From a bacterium (GTDB lineage Bacteria; JAMCPX01), in NCBI GenBank assembly GCA_021789095.1, contig JAJYJX010000036.1:1-16429 (forward strand): DNA of 16,429 nt, in the 5' to 3' direction. The notes beneath the pieces are model-generated. The model made no database searches. It saw nothing but the letters and a program-made list of their open reading frames with translations, and was not told the origin of the DNA. Shown in pieces: positions 13,987 to 16,429 of this stretch. Both the position numbers and the translations under genes were made by a program. Each line of letters begins with the position of its first letter. The stretch's first letter is position 1.

Positions 13987-15630
13987 TTGAAAAAATGGGG
14001 CCTATTTTTAATTGTTGCTGTACATGCTCTGGTATTCTGGATATTCTTTCATAAGATATTTCTATTATACACTAATTTGGATGAAGGCATCCTGCTGGAT
14101 GGTGCAAAAAGGATTTTATCCGGTCAGGTCCCGCTGAAGGATTTTTTCTATTTTCATATTCCCGGAGACATCTATCTCTTTGCTCTTTTTTTCAAGGCAT
14201 TCGGAGAAAGCTATGTTACCGCAAAATTCGTGATGCTGTTCTTTACTTTGATGAGCGATCTGTGCATTCTCTCTCTTGTGCATTCCTTTTCCAAGGAATG
14301 GATACTTCCGGGCATATCTTCCCTGTTTTACCTTACGATTGTATTTCCGCTGATGAGCATATCACACGACTGGCTGAGTGTGTTTTTCGTGTTCCTTACA
14401 ACCTGGTTGTTGTTTGAGTCTGTAGAAAAACAGGATAACCCATTCCTATTTAAACCATTGCTGTTCATGGCCGGCATGTTTTGTGGATTTACAGGCCTTA
14501 TCCATGAATCAAGGGGTATATACCTGCTGCCGTTATCCTCTTTTTACATATTAGCGGGTGTGCATCAAACCGGAGACCACCATTTCCAACTTAAAAAGAG
14601 ATTGCGAGCTGTATTGATCTTTCTGGCAGGAACCGGGATTGTTCTTATCACGTTTTTTTATTTCTCTGTGTATACCGGTTCATTCCCGTATTATATGAAT
14701 ACGATAAAATGGCTGCTTACGAATTATAAAGCATTTAACCGCTATCCTTTTCTGTACACACAGTTTGCACTTATCAAACGGAGCTTTTCGGTCTTAGACA
14801 TTAAAGATATATGGCATGGTATAAATGTAGTTATTATCATTATAGCAATAATCTTTATCCCTTTGATTGTGGTGACAGGTACGATACTCAGGTATATGTA
14901 CAGGATGTACAAACGGAAGGCTACACAGCAGGACAGGATCTTATTATTGCTAGCGATCTCCTATCTTGTCCTTTTCCTTTCAACCTTGTACAAACCTGAA
15001 GCATGGAGGATACATGATTTTACAACGCCCGCTTTTTTAATCCTGCTGTTTTGTCTTATTTGGCTTTTGACAGCGGAAATTCTGAAGAGCATCCAATACA
15101 AAAAAATAATACCGCCTGTGTATGTTATCATTATAACATTCACAATCTTTCTATCTTTGTATAACCTGAAAAGTTTTGCAGATATTGCGACACGAGCGGA
15201 GTGTAATATACAGACGGGAGACAATAAGGTTAAAATGATTTCTGATGCCTATTGCAAAGATATAAACGAGTTGTACGGCGTTATCTCTCAGGCACCAAGT
15301 GGTCCTATGTTTGTTTACCATTGGACACCTATCCTTTATTTTTTGTTTGACAGAAACAATGCGACATCCTTTGACTCTTATATGCCTTTGTATAATACGC
15401 CGGAACAGATGGACCAGATAATAAAAGAGCTGCAGGCAAACAGGCCTCTTTATATTGTAATGGACAGTTATGATATTAATCTCTTGGATCCTTCTACGGG
15501 ACTCTATTGGTTGTTTCCTTTATTGGATAGAAGATGGTTGTTTCATGACCCTGTGCATAAGTACATCTATGGTCATTACAGGGTTGATAGGTATCTTAGA
15601 GTATTTACACTCTTAAAGAGGATGGAATAA
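13987..15630 (+). CDS. GT-C-like membrane glycosyltransferase (GT39/ArnT-like)
   Basis: This is a 547-residue multi-pass membrane protein. The first membrane helix spans about residues 5-27. It is followed by an outside loop with LDEGILLDGAKRILSGQVPL (acidic pair D32, E33) and then FFYFHIPGDIYLFALFFKAFG. This layout (a DE pair in the first loop, then G-x-P, a PG motif and a long hydrophobic array) is typical of GT-C enzymes that use polyprenyl-phosphate sugars. Many further hydrophobic segments run to about residue 400, and a soluble C-terminal part follows. The start is TTG, supported by AAAGGA 9 bases upstream and by the need to include the first helix; no ATG is near. It is A+T-richer than the left part of the window. 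The donor and acceptor cannot be told; glycosylation of envelope lipids or polysaccharide is the likely field. Confidence 0.7.
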   Translation: MKKWGLFLIVAVHALVFWIFFHKIFLLYTNLDEGILLDGAKRILSGQVPLKDFFYFHIPGDIYLFALFFKAFGESYVTAKFVMLFFTLMSDLCILSLVHSFSKEWILPGISSLFYLTIVFPLMSISHDWLSVFFVFLTTWLLFESVEKQDNPFLFKPLLFMAGMFCGFTGLIHESRGIYLLPLSSFYILAGVHQTGDHHFQLKKRLRAVLIFLAGTGIVLITFFYFSVYTGSFPYYMNTIKWLLTNYKAFNRYPFLYTQFALIKRSFSVLDIKDIWHGINVVIIIIAIIFIPLIVVTGTILRYMYRMYKRKATQQDRILLLLAISYLVLFLSTLYKPEAWRIHDFTTPAFLILLFCLIWLLTAEILKSIQYKKIIPPVYVIIITFTIFLSLYNLKSFADIATRAECNIQTGDNKVKMISDAYCKDINELYGVISQAPSGPMFVYHWTPILYFLFDRNNATSFDSYMPLYNTPEQMDQIIKELQANRPLYIVMDSYDINLLDPSTGLYWLFPLLDRRWLFHDPVHKYIYGHYRVDRYLRVFTLLKRME

Positions 15631-15680
15631 CACTTCGTTACGCATTTCTACTGCTGTAATTCGTTCAATCTTTTCCGCGA

Positions 15681-16429
15681 TTATGGATTTCCCGTTACAT
15701 TGATCACCGATTCCCAGATTATTGTATCGTTTTGCGTAAGCTTCATGTCGTAAAGTCCTGGTTTCAGTTTTGTAGTAGAGGGATTGAAGAATTCTGTAAA
15801 TAATGTAGCTTCCCCTGGAAGTAAAAAGGGATCGGTATACAATGATGGAGTAAATTGCAATTTTACCTTTTTTACAAGTACACCATTATAATAATCGAAT
15901 ATATTCAAGAGCAAATTATTATTGTATAGAAATACTGCTGGTTTATCACCTGTATTTTGAAGGACTGCGACTATTGTTTGTAAGCCTGTAGCAGTTAACA
16001 TCTTTTCAAAATAGATTCTAAAACTGTAGTCTTTGAGATACGTGTGCTGCGGATTAAATCCCTTCTTAGTGTCAAGTATCTCATACACAGATGTTGTAGG
16101 CGAATTATATACCTGCTTAATCTTTTTATCATTGTATAAGAAGTATTCAAGCTGTGAATGTATTTCATTATTTACATATTCATCTTTATGAACAACGACG
16201 TATTTTATACCAATTGTTTTAAATAGCGTTATCAGTTTTTCGGCAGAGTATTTTAAAGAACTAAGATAAAGGGTAGAGAAATTTCCACTGTAGCCGTTAA
16301 ATAGCTGTTTTCGGTTATATAAGCTGTAATATTCCCTCTCATTTTCCTTTAATCCTGAAAAGATAAACCCGAGGGATAATGGCTGTCTGAATAAGCATGT
16401 ATAGTCATGTTTCTTGTAAAGAGACTCCC
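15681..16429 (-). CDS. C-terminal part of a second GT-C-like membrane protein, cut by the window edge
   Basis: The - strand frame is open from its TAA (15681-15683) to the last base of the window: I read 248 codons with no stop. A GTG at 16088 could be taken as the start of a 135-residue protein, but it is internal. The upstream part reads ...LFNGYSGNFS..., then a run of residues, then IGIKYVVVHKDEY and KQVYNSPTTSVYEI. The NGYSG motif followed by GIKYVVVH is typical of the C-terminal region of GT-C membrane mannosyltransferase-like proteins. The last ~130 residues look like a beta-rich domain with NTGDKP and LLPGEATLFTEFF. The membrane part lies outside the window. It converges on the previous gene with a 50-base gap that holds no clear terminator. 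The segment is strongly A+T-rich. Confidence 0.6.
   Translation of the reverse strand, partial: ESLYKKHDYTCLFRQPLSLGFIFSGLKENEREYYSLYNRKQLFNGYSGNFSTLYLSSLKYSAEKLITLFKTIGIKYVVVHKDEYVNNEIHSQLEYFLYNDKKIKQVYNSPTTSVYEILDTKKGFNPQHTYLKDYSFRIYFEKMLTATGLQTIVAVLQNTGDKPAVFLYNNNLLLNIFDYYNGVLVKKVKLQFTPSLYTDPFLLPGEATLFTEFFNPSTTKLKPGLYDMKLTQNDTIIWESVINVTGNP

Noticed and set aside
15681-16088. Stand-alone 135-residue gene with GTG start
   Set aside because: The frame is open upstream to the window edge and the upstream codons carry family motifs, so the GTG is internal.

Overview
The window looks like the chromosome of an anaerobic or facultatively anaerobic bacterium of the Desulfobacterota (old Deltaproteobacteria) or Nitrospirota type. 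This rests on gene content: the five-carbon (glutamate) route to tetrapyrroles, a fused uroporphyrinogen-III methyltransferase/synthase (CobA-HemD), a cytochrome c assembly gene just before hemA, a PATAN (DUF4388) protein, a DUF2378-like protein and a BadF/HgdC-type radical-activase locus. AGG is a very frequent arginine codon. The exact lineage cannot be fixed by eye.

Left block (1-3732, + strand): the tail of a probable CcsA/HemX-type gene, then hemA, hemC and a cobA-hemD fusion, spaced by -4 to +3 bases and so clearly one operon. It runs from glutamyl-tRNA to uroporphyrinogen III and precorrin-2; hemB is not in the window. hemL, the remaining early step, lies 8 kb away on the other strand (11871-13157).

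Second block (3842-7376, + strand): a tight four-gene unit. It holds a single-domain ArsA/Get3-like ATPase with a C-terminal alpha-crystallin-like domain, an unrecognised 146-residue protein, a PATAN + J-domain + TPR protein, and peptide deformylase. The make-up (targeting-type ATPase, J-domain co-chaperone, nascent-chain enzyme) suggests a protein-biogenesis module. It is bracketed by two direct copies of a roughly 33-base repeat (3765-3797 and 7456-7488); the first copy is part of a 60-base perfect-armed palindrome.

Third block (7485-13806, - strand): reading leftward, a DUF2378/TIGR02265-like protein, hemL, a hairpin that probably ends the hemL transcript, and a two-gene locus. That locus has a 978-residue double activase with a DUF2229 region and a 456-residue COG3581-like partner, overlapping by 4 bases. 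It equals the familiar ~1,430-residue activase fusion split in two.

Right end (13987-16429): two convergent genes for GT-C-like membrane glycosyltransferases. The first starts at TTG behind a hairpin that covers its Shine-Dalgarno sequence. The second is cut by the window edge and is open to the last base. This end is visibly richer in A+T. No tRNA, rRNA, CRISPR array or transposase gene was seen.
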